A DNA stretch of 64,000 nucleotides from Coptis chinensis. Lineage: Eukaryota; Streptophyta; Magnoliopsida; Ranunculales; Ranunculaceae. The notes below the pieces were generated by a model. That model was not told where the DNA came from. It made no database searches and saw nothing but the letters and a program-made list of their open reading frames with translations. Numbering within the stretch: the first letter of the stretch is position 1; each line of letters opens with the position of its first letter. This document shows, piece by piece, positions 22,132-33,286 of the stretch. The translations under genes were made by a program, and so were the position numbers. Location of the stretch: positions 87,019,001 to 87,083,000 of the forward strand of contig CM027383.1 of assembly GCA_015680905.1 (NCBI GenBank), given 5' to 3'.

Positions 22132-25100
22132 ATCTTAAGGAAAGAGTTTTGTAGTAGAACAAAGGAGAGTGCTTTAATAATCATTAATCAAAAGATAAGT
22201 CTTTTACTTTGAGTTATTGTTTGTGTTATTGGGTTATGACTTTAGAAATTTTCTAATAATTTCGTTTTTGATAGGGAAACCAATTAAAGATTGAATATTT
22301 ATTGATCTTTTGTGGTTTATCAAACCCTATATGGTTGTAGACTTTTCTCCTACGTTTGTGGGAGTCAAATATGAGATTTCTATCAAGAAAAACGTCAAAG
22401 TTCGTCTTTTTGACAGCTGCGTCACTCGTTACGAAAACTGCTATAACTTTCAGCTCAGAGCTCGGTTTTGCAATCCGCTTCTTGTGTTGGATAGCTGATT
22501 CAAAGAGCTTTCCAGTGGTATAAGGCTTGATACCCAATTCGTCCTGAGCTAGTTCAGAATTATAGTTCTTTTGAATTGTTTTTCTAGAAGGAGAAAAATA
22601 TGGTAATCCGGTTTTTCAATCGGTTAGGTATAAATCGATTCTTTCACTCATTGCAATTCTTTTGGTTTGATTATATGGTGATATTCTTGCCTTGAGTTGC
22701 ATGCTAGCTTTTCTTAGGAGGAAAATCCCTAAGCTTAAACTTTTTAATAACCTAGTCAACAAATTATAATGTTTTATCACTAAGATATTAATTGGTTTGA
22801 CTATAAGTAGTTTGATATTATTTTCTTTGTACATATGTAGATGTATGTAGATGGTCTAAGAGTGACCTTAAGATAGTTAATATCAACCACTCTCAAATCT
22901 TAGATAGTAATTATAATGTATTCAATGCATAAATTGCTTACCTTTATTGAGTGAACGTGTTGTTAGACGATGGGTATAATTGTACTGTTGTGAAAATACA
23001 TGTTAGATGAAGTAACTTGTAGCATATATCCAATATAGCATATGTTAAAGTTGTGTAGCATGCTAGTTTTGGATATTAATCATCGTGGATGGATTTAATT
23101 TAAACTTGATAATAGTTTATTGGTAAAATTTTCTAGTTGAAGACATTAATGGGTTGAGCCATTAGATGTTGTGGTAGTACTTGAGGTCTTGTTAATAGGG
23201 TATCCTATCTTGCTTGAGCTCATGTAAAAAGAGGAGGTGAAGTCCTCGGTTGTTTTGCATATTCAAAGGCTAGATTTGCTTAAATATCGTGATACTTTTT
23301 GTTGTGAGGGTACAGCTTAAAGTTTACTTTTCCCCGAACCTATGATATGATATTTATCATGTTTTGGCATGAATGCATTATTTAACATTGACATGAAGTT
23401 TAACCATGTCATATATTATTAAGTAATGAGTATCGTTGTTCACTTAGAGGAAACAATATGGGAAACAATCATATCCTCCTAAACCTAATTTAGTCAAGGA
23501 GATGTAAGGTTATGGATTGTCTTCTTAGACAATATCCTCCAAATGACTATTTTAGACAAAGAGATGTAACGCCTTTGGATTGTCTTATTAGGCATTATCC
23601 TCCTATGACTATGGATAAATAGCTAAGGTGATGTACAAGTCGTGGATTGTCTCCCCATGATAGTTGGAATGTTGAATAATGAAAAGAAGGATGATAATGA
23701 TATTATCTCTGTAAAACCCTTTTCATCCGATTCTTCTATTCTTTAAGATTCATTAGAATCTTTTGTGGATTTCCTTTCATATAGATAACATGAACATAAT
23801 ATGACTATGTTTATATGATCCAAATCATAGACTTGAGTAAAATACATTCTTGTCATAAGAGTGCATTTTATTGTTGTTGTTTCTTTTTAGTGTTTGTAAA
23901 TGGTATAATGTGTTTTGCATGTAAGTTTGATTAGGTTGAGTAACTATTGAACTGGGGGGTGGTGACCCATATGCATAACATCTTGCTTTTACCATAGTTC
24001 ATCTCACAAGATAATTGGAAAGACACCGAACTATAAAGTATGGAAAGGTCTTGGGCCTATCCAAAAAATGCTTCAAAATGTGGGGTGTCTTGCCAAGGCT
24101 ATCATGAATGAATTTAAAAAGAAGTTTTTTGAGACCTAGAATTATCTAGTAGATATTCATTGGTGAAACTCATAATAGTGATGTTTGTTTTCGGTTGTCA
24201 TGAGTGATAACAATTTTGTAGATACCACACTATTATTGAATGTCTTATATGCTAATTTTATTTGAGGTTGTGCTTTCTCGAGAAATCGCATAAAGTGGTT
24301 GAATGTTCATAATGAACTACATAAGATAATCCCATTATTTCTCGCAAGAAATTTGGAAGACTATCAATGAGTATTTCCACCATTCACGGTGATGATGTTT
24401 ATATATGTTTTCGGAGGAAGATTCATTAACCTATAAAAGAAGTTGTCCGTCTACGAGAAGTGTCCTTTTTTGAGGAAACAACTCCTCTAAACCGGACTCT
24501 TGATTTATCGGGGATCTATAGGTTGAATTGATCTTCAAAAGAAAACTAAAACGTGATAGTTGTATTGCAACATACAATGCTAATAATAATAGCCAAGGGG
24601 TTTCAATCGAGAGACAAGATTTATACTATTTTGAAACCTTGCTCATATAACTAGAATTTCTTCTACGTCATTCTAAAGACTCTAGTTGAGTAGTTGTCTT
24701 GAACTACAATACCAAGTAGTACCAAGTGATGAGCTGAAGGTATACAATTTAGTTAAATCTTTGTATGAGTTGATTCAAGCGCCTATAAATGGCATGAGCA
24801 ATTCAACAACATATTAGTGTCATATGGATGTCAAAGCACCGTTGTTGATAAAAAATGTGTACTTTCTTTAGAGCAAAGCAAGACATATGTGTTAATCTCT
24901 TTTGTTTAGATGATTTAATATCATGAGTGCTAGCATTGAGAATGTGTATGAGACAGAGAAATTCCTATTTGAAACACATCATAAACCGTCATTGAAAATG
25001 ATAGTTTATTATGTTGTTAAACTCATTTCTGTAATTGCTATATTCAGTTGTCAAGATGTTGACGCTTGAATATGGTCAAAGCCACAACATACATCTTAAA

Positions 25101-26529
25101 CCGCATCGCCGGATGGTATAGGGAATTTCGGCACTACTGAATTGAATGACCCGTGAATATAGGAATTAAAACTTATATTGGTCTCATTATATTGTTATAG
25201 CACTTAGTAGAAATATTTTTTCATTGAAAAGTATGGATATTATGATAGTAAGCATGTGTTAACACCTTTTGTGGCAAATATCCATCTTATGAAAAATAAT
25301 CTCATTGTGTTTTCTCATACTAAATAAGTCAATATCATTGGTAGCCAATTGTACTTGATGGATAATGTATGTGAGACATGACATTGCCTACATTAATGGC
25401 ATAATCGAAATGATAACCCATTGTGTCCTTATAAGGAACTTTGATGTATATTGTCGATTATCCAAGTACTATAGCAGAGCCATTGATTATGGATCGATAT
25501 TTAGTAGATTTCCATCATTGTTAAGAAGGTAATATGTTATAAACCGGATCCAAAGAATGTTTATGTGTTTTACCTTTGGTGGAAATTGAGTGTCTTGGAT
25601 ATCATCCAAGCTAATCGCCTTTAGAAAAGGCATGTGATGATGCCGGAGTGGGTTAGCAACCTCTTGGCAAATCTTCCCATTGGCTCTAAACAGGATGTGT
25701 ATATGCTTTGCAACCGCCTCATTGCAATAGCTAAGACATGTTATCTTATGTGCAATGGGGAAAAGAATACATGTAAGTTGAGATATAACTTAATCAAGCT
25801 CCGGTTGGACTTAGTTTGGCCACATGTCTAACCGCACCACTTCTTTGGAGGCAACCGGTTATACGTCGAGGGGATGGGACTTTTGCCTTAGATAGAGGGC
25901 TTACATCGACGGCAACCCCACCTATGTGATTGAGATCCCACGAAGTAGGTTCAAAGGGAAAAACAAGTCACCTCGCCGCCCGGTATGCTATTGTCTTTCT
26001 TTGAGACGTCCCACCCTATGACTAGATAGCATTATTGTATACTTTGTATAACTTGAATAGCAATGAGAAAAGGATGAGTTATTTTACTCTTTAATGGAAT
26101 CCATAGTCCATTATTTTTATGAGATAGTGTATTTTAACCGCTATGTACACTTGATGGATATCCACCTACGGAATGTAGAACTGGCCTGGTTCTTATGAGT
26201 ATTCGTGCAAGTACTCTAGAGCATTCACATAACACAAAAAACAAGCAAGGGCCAAAAAGCAATCCGCAGTAACGCATATAATGAAAGAGCAATGTGGGTG
26301 CATGTCCTCTATTTTACTACAAGGGAATGTTGGTTCAAAGATTTTTTAATCCACCACTTTCACGTATTATAAGACATGTTACCCTATGACTGGTTCAAGC
26401 CCGAAAAGCACCAGTATCTTATGCATTGTTTTTTCGATTCTCTCTGGCATTTCGTTAACCCATTTCTTTTTTGTAATATCCTATTCCAAAATAGTGGGGG
26501 ACTATTAGTATTTTGAAATAGTGGGGGAT

Positions 26530-27107
26530 TGTTGGAATCTCTAAGTGTATTTCGAAATACTTGTGAGTGTGTGCAAAGTGGAGGAGATGAACCATATGTG
26601 TTCTCTCCACTTTAGTGCATAGTAGATAGTCCCACATTGGTTATCCACCACATCGGGTGGGTTCGGGCTTGGGCTTGGGCTTACCGTCAAGTGGTTTGAC
26701 CAATAGCCTAAACTTGTTTTGCCTTTTTCTTGAAAGCGACAAGTTTCCTTGTTCTATTAGAGTTGGTCTCTTTCTCCTAACCTCTATAAATAGACCGTGA
26801 GTCCATAGAGAAAAAACTTGATCGAAACTCAACTCGAGAGAAACGTAAACTCAAACCAGCTTTTTCTTCTTCTTTCTTCATCGGCGTTCCGTTCTAGAGG
26901 GTAGTCCGTTCTAGTGCAAAGTCGCTCTCCGTTAACCATTGAATCCCGTGGAGGAAGACGCCATCTTTATTGCCTTTCTCGCACCATTGGAAGATGGGCT
27001 TAAATCTTTCCTTAAGGACGACCCTAATCCGCTACTTTGGTTATTCCCGCCATCAATCGTTCCTTCTGTTCTACTTTAGTTGCTGTGTTCATACAACTAT
27101 TCTAACA
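26530..27107 (+). repeat. right LTR of the decayed element
   Basis: Same termini as the left copy; 578 bp, with many indels relative to it. Confidence 0.9.
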
Positions 27108-27488
27108 GTTAAGACCCAAAAAATGTTGCATTATCTGAATCTCTCTCCTAACATCCTCCACATCCTCCCTAGAAATGAACGTCCTCTTCGATATAGATCT
27201 ACAAGCGTACAAAATATCCGTTGAATTCTCGATACATAAATAAGTACTTCCAAATTGACCTCGTCCTAATTCACGACCAAACTTGTAAAGATCGTGCACA
27301 TTAGCAGTCTTATGGGCTAAAACTGAAAAAACATTGTTATCGACGGCACTTCGACTCATACTATCTTTCCCAATGGGTAAACTACTTTCTTTCTTGGGAG
27401 TTTCATTGGTGAATTCTTCTCTAACTTCTCGTTGTTCCTCGTTTGGAGTCGAATTGTCTTCTCTGGCCTGAATTTTATCCTTGTACTA
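27108..27488 (-). pseudogene. CDPK-like kinase, N-terminal exon
   Basis: The minus strand reads [60 protein letters not shown] and [12 protein letters not shown], the start of a CDPK catalytic domain with glycine loop GRGQFG; the VAIK-type lysine is Arg here (ACRS where the family has ACKS). It is cut exactly at the GTTAA duplication of the LTR element and resumes at 21520 with [10 protein letters not shown], so the insertion lies mid-exon. Upstream is a charged variable region (about 27360-27485), closed on its 5' side by an in-frame stop at 27486-27488; no convincing myristoylation start (MG) is visible. Confidence 0.85.
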
Positions 27489-27630
27489 TTTGTACGGTCT
27501 GAAAAAATAAGAGTTAGTTTGGGCCGTTTGGCTACTACATTAGCAAATAATGTTGTATGTTAACCACAGTTATACTCATTTTGGAACGTGTGAGCAGTTG
27601 GACCATTATCCAGAAAGAAAAATGACATAG

Positions 27631-28125
27631 CTAGTGATCGTACCTTCCAACCGTAGTGGAGACACCTCCCCTACTGCTTGTGCTTGAAGATACACTATAA
27701 GGATATAGTGGATTTGGAGGCGAAGGAAGTTGCATGTCCCCCATAAGAGCTTGCACAACCTGGCTCATGCTTGGTCTGTCATTGGGCGTGTGCTGAGTAC
27801 ACCATAACGCAACTATAGTTAATGTCCTTGCGTTTCTTTTGTCCTTGTCCTCAATATCACAATCTTCCAAAACTTTGTCTAGTTGTTCTTTTGCGAACTC
27901 TGCCCAAACTTGTCCAGGAAACCAATTTTGGTCATCAATATTCCTTTTCCTCCCTAAAATTTCAAACAGCATCATCCCAAAGCTCTAAATATCACTTTTA
28001 CAAGTTGCTGGTAGTTGCATCCACATTTCTGGGGCAGCATAGTTTCTAGTCCCTCTAAACGCAATCAAAGAGATATGACTCAAATCTTTTTTAGTAACCT
28101 TAGCTAATCCATAATCTATAGTGTG
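27631..28125 (-). pseudogene. truncated paralogue of the PB1-linked kinase
   Basis: The minus strand reads DYGLAKVTKKDLSHISLIAF, RGTRNYAAPEMWMQLPATCK, SDI, an in-frame stop, SFGMMLFEILGRKRNIDDQN, WFPGQVWAEF and so on to a Ser-rich tail ending GRYDH. It aligns along its length with the C-lobe of the intact kinase at 2882-4393, including the unusual tail SVSSSTSSRG. The N-lobe, catalytic loop and any PB1 domain are absent: homology stops abruptly upstream of the DFG-equivalent (DYG). It is a 5'-truncated, dead duplicate about 24 kb from its relative and on the same strand. Confidence 0.88.
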
Positions 28126-28986
28126 ATTTTTCTTGCCTCTGTATATGGTAGAACAAACCCGAAATAAATTATTATGCTTTGCGGAATTTACATTAGAAGC
28201 TTGGAGCAATGTTCTTTAGTTGTTGATGGGATGGTTTGAGTTTTTTGTATAGTAGAGGAACCTATTTGGTTTGTATTGTGTGGTCATTGTTTAGTATTGC
28301 AGATAGAAGTTTCACATCTTTTCACTAGGGAATATGTTAAGGGAGATAAACTGCCATTTGAGTTCTGAAGTTTATTTATGGGTCTTACGAAGTTAAGAGT
28401 TTTTGAATTTATCGATTTACTATATCAGTTTAGACCTATGTAACATGGACATGCCATATGTCAAAAATAATCCGTGTCGGACACATTGTATGTGATATAT
28501 TTCCATTTTTTATACTTTGCCGTGTTAGATAGTTTGTATCCGTGTCGGATATGGGATCATCTATCCGTGTCAATGTAACTTAGGTTTAGACTTTAGACTC
28601 TGCCTATTCTTATTTACTTGCATATATTGGGAATATTTCTAGGTAGATGTTGAACTTAAACGGGGTTGAGTGAAGGACTAGGTAGGTGTTTACACCACTA
28701 AAATCCTACCAAAATTGATGCAAATCTAGGCAAATCTAGGTATTTTGGTTTGATAATTAACCTAGTCTAGAGCTAAGTTTTCTTTAATTTTGTTAGTTGG
28801 GTTTATTTATGGCTGTACATCTATCTATTATGTATTACTTGTTGTTTCTATCTATTATGTGAAAAACAATTTAGTTCACTCCTTTTGGTTTAGTAAATGG
28901 GTGTTGAACAAAAGTTTCTAACATAGGTGTAGATTTGATTAAACTTATTATAGTTACTAATACTTGTTTTATTTTTCTTTGTAGCA
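28126..28986. other. no gene recognised
   Basis: AT-rich sequence with no conserved frame. Near 28470-28580 the word CCGTGTCGGA and relatives recur. The right part is the upstream flank of the plant mobile domain gene. Confidence 0.4.
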
Positions 28987-31345
28987 ATGGGTCCTTGTTC
29001 AAAGAATGTGAAGAATGTAGTGAAAACTACATTCAAGGGTGTGAAGAAATTGTTTGGCGGAAGTTCCTCTAGTGGTGACGCAGTTGGAAGAAAGAGAAAA
29101 AGGGCAGAGGGTTTAACGGCATCAGCGCGTAGAGGGGACCACAAAGAAAAAGAGGTTCCTGAGGTTCCTGAAGTTCATCCATCGAGTGAAGATAGTGATA
29201 GCAATATAGGTCTAGATGTAAATATGGACAAAGAGAAGAGTATAGTGGAAGAGGAGAGTGGAGGGGGAAGAGGAGGGTGACGAAGAGGATGACAATGAGA
29301 ATGAGGAGGATGAGCAGGATGATGATGTGGAAGAAAATGTGGTAGAAGTCGTACCACCAGTGAAAGAAGCACCTCTGGTATTGGATTTTGTAAGAAAATC
29401 CAATGATGATTTGGAGTTTAAAAGAGGTGAGTATGGGGGTGGCCCGTATGAGTAAGAGTTGCTGTATGACTATGCGGTGCATGTCGCTCACGATGTTTGG
29501 GAGAGAAGGGTAATATTTTGTTTTTCTGTAGTACTTTGATTTTCTTTTACAAAATCTTTTATTTCTGCTCATATATATCTAATGCGTGCTTGGTTGTTTC
29601 AGGAAGATCGCGGAGCGTTGAAGTGTGTTTCGCACTTAGCGAAGTTCTGCCAATGGGATTTTATAAATGAATTTAGAAGGTCTCCAAGATTTGCCCACGA
29701 GTTGAGAAGGACTGGGTTGCATGATCTCGTGTTAAGTTATCACGAACATATGGATCCACCATTGGTCTCTGCATTTGTGGAGAGATGGCATCCGGAGACC
29801 AACACCTTCCATATGCCATTTGGGGAGATGACTGTGACTTTGGACGATGTTGTGCAAATCTGTGGAGTCACAATTAAAGGAAGAGTGGTGCAAGGCCGGG
29901 GACAGTGAGTTAAACTTACAACAATCGATAAATCTCCTACATCGTGCTCTAGGTCTCTCCATTGATTTGATTAAGGCGGAGATGGAAGCTAGCAAGTTCA
30001 CTTCAAAAGTAAGGCTAGAATTCCTCTGGAAGCATTTTGCTAACAAGGTTCATGATAGCCCCATATGTGACGCTACTGGGAAGGTGGTGGAGAAGGCCTC
30101 GAGTTTGTAGGAAGTCCAACGGGATGTCAGAGCTTTTATCCTGTTTTTCTTTGGATGTGCCGTTTTTACTGATAAGTCTGGGACTGGAGTGCCTCTATGT
30201 TATCTGAGCCCATTGTTGAAATTCAGTGAGATAGGAGAGTATGCATGAGGTGCAGCAGTTTTGGCATTTTTGTATAGAGGTCTTGGGGCTGCCATATATG
30301 CAAAGGTGAAAGGGGTTACAGGCTATATGACTCTTCTACAGGTAAAACTTTAGTATTTTAGAGATTATTTTTTTTAATGTTAACTTTATTACTTTATCAA
30401 TATGTTAACTATTTGTGTATATATATATATATCTAGACGTGGATCTATGAGTACTTTCCGGTATTCAGACCAATCCCAAACATGGACTATAGCTTGTCTC
30501 AGGCGCGTGCTCATAAACACACAGTAGTCGCTATACACTATGACGGTACAATGCATGCATTGCAGTATTATCGAGCGATACTTTATGATATGAATTGTTT
30601 CAATGTAAGTATTTAAGTTTGTTTATATCTATATTTTTTTAAGTAATTGATCATTGGAGTTGTTAATGACACATTTGATTTTGTTTCAGGTTGATTGACA
30701 TCCCTACAATAATGTCAAAGCTACAAGCCCGATCGATGACATTGTATTTTTTGAGGGATTGTTATGTTTTTTCAACATTGTCGAGCTTTACGCTGTCGCA
30801 AGGGTTGTGCGTCAGTTGGGTCACGTGCAACTTATACTCGTAGATCCTCCAACACCAAATTAGAGAACAAAAAATGTAGCAGGACACGGGTATGAGGTGA
30901 AATAGACCAATATTGGGCCAACTTACTGGGAGTCATGGTAGAATCACGTAATCCAACCCTGCAATCGAGGACCTATCTCATCTTATCCATGGGAGTGTCA
31001 TCCAAACTACATGACTTGGTATGTGAGGAATTCTCATATTCGATTGGTGAACCCTGAGCGTCTTCCTATTCATTTCTCCTTGGAGACACTTCCTAACTGT
31101 TCACCGATTGTGAATATTGTGATTTTTAATTGAGTTTCTCTAACTGTGATTTTTTGCATTCGATTGACAATTTATCTTGATTTCCCTTTTTTCGACAGAA
31201 CGACGTCATCAATGAAACTATTCACATGCTAGAGAGAGGTCTGCAATTGGCTAGGAATAATATTCCAGAGGAAGCAAGGTCCTCCTTCGAACAGGCGTAC
31301 AACTTAACTAGGTGTAAGTACAGTGGTGGGCGTTATAATGAATGA
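28987..31345 (+). pseudogene. plant mobile domain (PMD) gene, multi-exon, broken
   Basis: The leader begins MGPCSKNVKNVVKTTFKGVK and has basic (GRKRKRAEG) then very acidic tracts. After a TTTCAG acceptor at 29603 comes EDRGALKCVSHLAKFCQWDF, then PRFAHELRRTGLHDLVLSYH, VERWHPETNTFHMPFGEMTV and TLDDVVQICGV, the hallmark of the plant mobile domain (MAIN/MAIL-like, formerly aminotransferase-like). Later exons give YEYFPVFRPIPNMDY, HKHTVVAIHYDGTM, VVRQLGHVQLILVDPP and WYVRNSHIRLVNPERLP, each bounded by plausible GT/AG sites, and a last exon (about 31199-31345) reads HMLERGLQLARNN to a stop. Several stops and at least two frame changes break it. PMD proteins act in nuclear gene silencing and genome stability, and PMD genes are often carried by transposons. 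No transposase is adjacent. Confidence 0.82.
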
Positions 31346-31559
31346 ATTTGTAATTTGTAAGGAATGGATGGATGTTTGATTTTGAATGAATGATGGATGT
31401 TTGGAATTTGTTGTTATTTGATTTTGAATGAATGATGGATGTTTGTGTTTGTTGTTAAGTGGAATTTGTTGTTATTTGATGTTAAGTGGAATTTGATGTT
31501 TGTGTGGTTGTATGGATATGAAAGTGTTGTAAAAACGAAATGAAATTCTAAATTTTTTT

Positions 31560-31771
31560 TGTCCAAATGACCCAGCCACATCGTTTGGTATAAAGGCCAA
31601 ACGACCACTTCAGATTGTTTGGCTAAAAAACAAACAACTTTTCTCAAACGACCAGCTCAGACCGTTTGGCTTAAAGCTCAAATGACCCAGCCACATCGTT
31701 TGGTATAATGGTCAAACGACATGCGCAGATCGTTTGGCTAAAAAAACAGACAACATTTCCCAAACGACCAG
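31560..31771. repeat. AAACGAC palindromic array, left part
   Basis: Words AAACGAC and TCGTTTGG alternate with CCAGCCACAT and CAGCTCAGA spacers. The array is cut by the solo LTR at 31772 and resumes at 36491 with the same spacer CAGCTCAGA, so both parts were one array of about 380 bp. Confidence 0.85.
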
Positions 31772-31976
31772 TGTCACACCCCGAATTTCGACAGAATTCG
31801 GAAAAACATTATTTGTTCCCGACTCTTCGATCTTCGAGGTGCGACGCACTCTCCACTTCCAAAAACCCATAAACAGTTTAAATATGCGGATAATTAAAAA
31901 CCAATAAAAATTTTAACTTAAACAAAAGTCCTCTTCATTACAAAAATTCACAAATAAGATTAGGTTACAAATCTCT

Positions 31977-31985
31977 TTTCAATAA
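31977..31985. repeat. left 9-bp target duplication TTTCAATAA
   Basis: TTTCAATAA precedes the left TIR and recurs exactly at 33531-33539 after the right TIR; 9 bp is the diagnostic length for Mutator-like elements. Confidence 0.93.
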
Positions 31986-32134
31986 GGGGTATTTAGCTTT
32001 TAGGCCACATTATAAAGGGGTAATTTGCAGTTGGTCACCAATTGTTCGTTTATTAGTAATTGGGCCAAAATTAACGGTTGACTGCGTTGACTTTGCATTG
32101 ACCGTGATTTTACCGTTGGTCAAATAAACAAATT

Positions 32135-32485
32135 TTATATAATGACTAAAACACCCTTGCTCGTGTCTCCATGAAATCCACCATCAGCACTACCACCAGC
32201 ACCACCTCTACCAGTACCTTGACCACCATCACCACCACCATGACCACTGAAACCACCACAAACATTACCATTACTGGTATAACCGCCTTGAGTGCCATCA
32301 GTGACTCCACCATTACTGAAACCACCACCGCTTACTTTTCCTCCTCCACTACCACTAAAACTTCCTCCACTGCCAAATTTTCCTCCACCACTACTGCTAA
32401 CACTACTTTGACTGCCACCAACAACTCTACCACTGGATAAGCCCAAGTGATGCAGCAATAACAGGTATTGCTCCAGCAATGGCAA
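32135..32485 (-). CDS. captured glycine-rich frame
   Basis: A 116-codon frame rich in Gly and Ser (GGGKFGSGGSFSGSGGGKVS and similar) lies just inside the left TIR. The opposite strand reads as Ser/Thr repeats, so the composition alone does not prove which strand was coding, but the Gly-rich pattern is typical of plant glycine-rich proteins. The first residues overlap the reverse of the VPS36 piece and are probably not genuine. Confidence 0.4.
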   Translation of the reverse strand: MPLLEQYLLLLHHLGLSSGRVVGGSQSSVSSSGGGKFGSGGSFSGSGGGKVSGGGFSNGGVTDGTQGGYTSNGNVCGGFSGHGGGDGGQGTGRGGAGGSADGGFHGDTSKGVLVII

Positions 32486-32640
32486 AGGAGCATCTTCTTA
32501 CAGCTAAAAGCAAAGGGTTACTGTGCAGAGACATCAGCCCTGAGGGCTTCCGCTTTTTCCGTAATCTGTTCAATGAAATTAATTTAAGTGACGTCTATTT
32601 AGTCAAAGACCAGGGAATTTACAGAAACTGGGTTGTAACT
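32437..32640 (+). pseudogene. VPS36 C-terminal fragment (ESCRT-II)
   Basis: The plus strand reads SPSDAAITGIAPAMAKEHLL, TAKSKGLLCRDISPEGFRFF and NLFNEINLSDVYLVKDQG, matching the last winged-helix domain of plant VPS36, the ESCRT-II subunit that sorts ubiquitinated membrane proteins at endosomes. The N-terminal GLUE domain is absent. Homology ends near YRNWV, close to the natural C-terminus, and the frame runs on into unrelated codons to a stop at about 32763. There is no intron in the piece. Confidence 0.8.
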
Positions 32641-32878
32641 TGTAAGTGTCCCAACTTGTTAGCTGACAGTCGCTCAAAATTGACAACACAAAAAGAGTTC
32701 AGAAATGTACTGTCAGAACTGGTGTTTCCCTTTCATTTGTTAATTGAACCTTCAATTGTTTAACTTGATCTAAATGTAAATTTATTACAACAGCTGAATT
32801 ACATAAAATTTGCAGTCAATTAAACTGGACTTGGAAAGTGAGTCCTGTCCTCTTTCCTTGAACACGCGTTCATGAAAA

Positions 32879-33286
32879 ATGACTTGCCCATTATCTTGCT
32901 CTCTTCCTCTCTCTCCCCATCTTTCCTTCAAAACCAGACAACATCTCAAAACCCAACAAGCTAAGCTGACTCTCCATGCACCATTGTCTTTCTCTACTTC
33001 AACAGCAACTCTCAATCCTCTTAACAAGAACAATAAATTTCTTGGTCAAGTAACTAAAATACCCACTCCACAAAATCAAGTGAATGCCTGTTCTACTAAG
33101 AAAAACACTAACTTTGAAAGTGATTTTGTTGAAAATGTTAGAAATTTATTAGTCTCTGGAGAAGGAAGCAAGTTTCTTAACTATTTCGAAAAAGATAGTG
33201 GGTTTGTATTGAGTAAAGACTTGAACAGTCTGCTTATTGATTTAGTGGAAGCAGATAAACTAGATATAGCTGAGAAACTGTTCTGA
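32879..33286 (+). CDS. captured N-terminal part of a probable organelle-targeted protein
   Basis: A 135-codon frame starts with a Ser/Thr-rich, acid-poor leader (MTCPLSCSLPLSPHLSFKTR) typical of a chloroplast transit peptide, followed by a helical segment with DFVENVRNLL and LNSLLIDLVEADKLDIAEKL that resembles the start of a pentatricopeptide-repeat protein. It ends at a stop shortly before the right TIR. The PPR identity is only suggested. The frame is intact for its length and could be expressed from within the element. Confidence 0.45.
   Translation: MTCPLSCSLPLSPHLSFKTRQHLKTQQAKLTLHAPLSFSTSTATLNPLNKNNKFLGQVTKIPTPQNQVNACSTKKNTNFESDFVENVRNLLVSGEGSKFLNYFEKDSGFVLSKDLNSLLIDLVEADKLDIAEKLF

Larger units (their letters stand above)
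21521..27107 (+). mobile_element. decayed copia-like LTR element inserted in the CDPK exon
   Basis: The element spans 5587 bp with a left LTR of 611 bp and a right LTR of 578 bp, and a 5-bp target duplication GTTAA (21516-21520 and 27108-27112). A purine tract (AGTGGGGGA), present twice in close succession, precedes the right LTR. The interior has no long open frame; scattered remnants near 24.76-24.98 kb resemble copia reverse transcriptase in the plus orientation (VKSLYELIQAP and nearby words). It is broken beyond counting in the coding part. The LTRs differ by many substitutions and small indels, so it is clearly older than the neighbouring copia copy. Confidence 0.88.

Noticed and set aside
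32171-32440. Ser/Thr-repeat protein on the plus strand
   Set aside because: It is the complement of a glycine-rich frame with a more plausible composition; low complexity on either strand.
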